The translations under genes were made by a program, and so were the position numbers. A stretch of 64,000 nt of DNA from Puffinus mauretanicus. Lineage: Eukaryota; Chordata; Aves; Procellariiformes; Procellariidae. Every line of letters starts with the position of its first letter. The first letter of the stretch is position 1. Of the stretch, positions 1-64,000 are shown one piece after another. The notes below the pieces were generated by a model. The model did no database searches. It was not told where the DNA came from and saw only the letters and a program-made list of their open reading frames with translations. The stretch is from contig JAJKFH010000295.1 in the NCBI GenBank assembly GCA_023333565.1, positions 1,468,001 to 1,532,000 of the forward strand. The letters run 5' to 3'.

Positions 1-582
1 TTTTAAATAGTTTTGGAAAAAATTATTTTGCAAACATATGCATATTAATTTTACTAAGAATTTCTGCATGTAATTTCAGAGTACTGTGGGCATCATATTT
101 TGTGGATAAAAATAAAATCCACACAAAAACTTATTGTTTCTTTTAACTAGGCTAGAAATAGTTAATGTCTGCTTGCTTGGAAGGGCTGCTTTATATTATA
201 GTCTTAGGAAAATAGAACAATTGGATAAAAAAATGCTTCTTTACATGTAATGATTTTTATTGATAGCTTTAAAGACTTGATCGCATTAGGAATAAGAGAA
301 ACAGTTACTGAGGCTAAAAATCTTTTGATGCTAGTTTGAAAAACATAACTGGATGATTTTTTAATACGTTTTTCAAATTTTACTAGGGTACAAATGGTTA
401 ATGTCTTTGGGAGGGGCTGTCAGTGAGCCAGGAGGACAAAAGGGAAAAAACAGGTGAAAAATGTTTTTGGAATGTTTTTCTATATCACACTATTATATAT
501 ATTTTTTAAGTTCATTGAACTAGAAGTAGTTAATGCTATTTAAAAAAAATGTAATTAGCTAGTTTCCTGACCTTCTATTATT

Positions 583-647
583 CAAACAAACAAACAAACC
601 ACCCCAAACAAAACCAAAGAGAACCCCAAACAAAAAAACAACAACCT
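583..647 (+). repeat. CAAA-rich low-complexity tract
   Basis: Repeated CAAA units followed by CCCCAAACAAAACC-like sequence over about 65 bases. Confidence 0.8.
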
Positions 648-1725
648 GTGCTGATTGTGATTGATGCTTTTTTTTCAAACACCTGTTTTACCCTTTCTGA
701 TGAGCCAGTCCTGCAGTGCTATTTGCAAACGGATTCCTATCCTTCAGTGCTATTTTAAATGTGTGCAAAGACATGCCCTAACGACACTGATTTCAGAATT
801 GGCTATTTTAAAAGATATTTACAGCTGGTGAACTGTGGAAGCATTGAAGTTTCAAAGAGAGATTTTAGAAGCTTGAGGATCTTTTTCCTATAACTTCCTT
901 TCTCTTCTCAACCTCTCATCCTTCCAAACAGATATTAACTTTTCTAGCCTAATAAAACTTTAAAAGAATCTTTAAAACAAACCAAATATAAAAATGTATA
1001 TAGCTAAATCTCTAAATGTTTTTACGTAACCATAGAGGAATATGTCTCATGTAACTTTGCCTAGGAACACAAAATTCAACGTTTCTAATTTGCAGAGCAA
1101 GTTAACACTCATCTCCCATTATTTTTTCTTAAAAGTATCTTCAGCTTGAAATGTAGCAGTTAGAAAATACAATCAACAGTACTTTTAGACACTACGTATT
1201 CCCCAACAATTATTATGGTTTTCTACCAGAAAACAGTCTATTTAAAATGTTTTCTTCTCCTCCACTGTGTGGAAAACTTACAGAAATGGGAAAATGACTA
1301 TATTGAAAGAGGGGAGTTGTTACATGGGAAGTGCTATCAGAAACAGAAACTAAATTATCTAAACTAACTGTACTAGTGATTCATACATAGTCCAAAAAAG
1401 ACAAAGGAAAATAGCTCCTAATTATTGACAGTTACTGTAATTTTAAATATTGCTTGCAACAAGTATAGTTTAAGTGATTGAAGTTACTAATTTTTACAAT
1501 GATTTCTTAATGGTATGCATTTGTCAGGGAGTAAGTTTTTAAACTCAGGTTTTAAAGGAAATTAGAACAAAATGTTAAGAAATATCTTTATTAAAAACAG
1601 GGAACTGCATTGACACAGTTTTGTACGTGTCAATATTATGTTTTCATTTTGATAGAAATTGTCTAAAACCAGTACTGTATTCTGGTGGTATCTAAATTTG
1701 ACCTTTTGCCAGTAACAGGTGTTTT

Positions 1726-1745
1726 AAAAAAAAAAAAAAAAAAAA
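1726..1745 (+). repeat. A20 homopolymer
   Basis: Uninterrupted run of A; no transcript-like sequence precedes it. Confidence 0.85.
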
Positions 1746-2047
1746 TCTTTCAAAGCACTTGAAACAGTCTCTAAGTCTTCAGCTGATTATGGAGGAATAA
1801 CCCATTTTATAATTTTCTATTAATAAAATATATACTCTTGTGAATTGGAAAGGACATTAATTATATTTGCTTATTAACTGTATTCTTTAAAGTTGTCTTT
1901 AGGTTGTGGTTAAAGTTACATTCTTTACTGTTTTGGCCTTTGTTTTACTTGTGAATATTGTAGAAACAGTTTTAAGAGAAGAGTTCTTAAAATACATAAA
2001 ACTACATTTTGATTTAAGTTAGCTAAGTGTAGTATTATAAAAGATAG

Positions 2048-64000
<61,953 letters not shown>

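Overview
The window is an AT-rich piece of a vertebrate nuclear genome, almost certainly a bird. It holds three fragments that look like the 3' end of the avian CR1 LINE, one much longer than the others, plus a solo LTR of a type I recognise from bird genomes. There are no bacterial features. One gene runs through the whole window on the plus strand: a middle segment of a giant LDL-receptor-family gene that I identify as LRP1B (LDL receptor related protein 1B). Neither the 5' nor the 3' end of the gene is present.

I can place 17 coding exons between 2088 and 61793. All are in frame with each other, total 2,693 coding bases (about 897 residues), and are separated by introns of 0.2 to 15.9 kb. 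By comparison with the LRP1/LRP1B architecture known to me, they encode in order: an EGF-like module and a six-bladed YWTD beta-propeller (exons at 2088, 18398, 19985, 30742), an EGF-like module (31409), ten consecutive LDL-receptor class A repeats (37118 to about 57990, the third ligand-binding cluster), two EGF-like modules (57873 and 59508), and the first strands of the next beta-propeller (61708). This corresponds roughly to residues 2150-3050 of a protein of about 4,600 residues. Every intron bordering a class A repeat is phase 1, so each of those exons except the last is a self-contained cassette. One intron (after the exon ending 50847) has a GC donor.

The rest of the window is intron. 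It contains: a degenerate 56-bp minisatellite (about 5231-5779); a near-perfect palindrome (9547-9574); a diverged tandem duplication (about 13285-13540); two short CR1 tails (15825-15940, 38180-38241); a 573-bp solo LTR with a 5-bp target duplication (24919-25491); and a longer CR1 copy (52236-53050).

The most unusual item is at the 5' end of that CR1 copy. It is fused directly to a 38-nt copy of the 3' end of U6 spliceosomal RNA in the same orientation (53051-53088). Beyond that lies a GC-richer unknown segment with an AATAAA placed as in an mRNA 3' end. This looks like a chimeric retrotranscript made by template switching of the CR1 reverse transcriptase, analogous to the U6-L1 chimeras known in mammals. 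All four recognised transposable elements lie antisense to the host gene.
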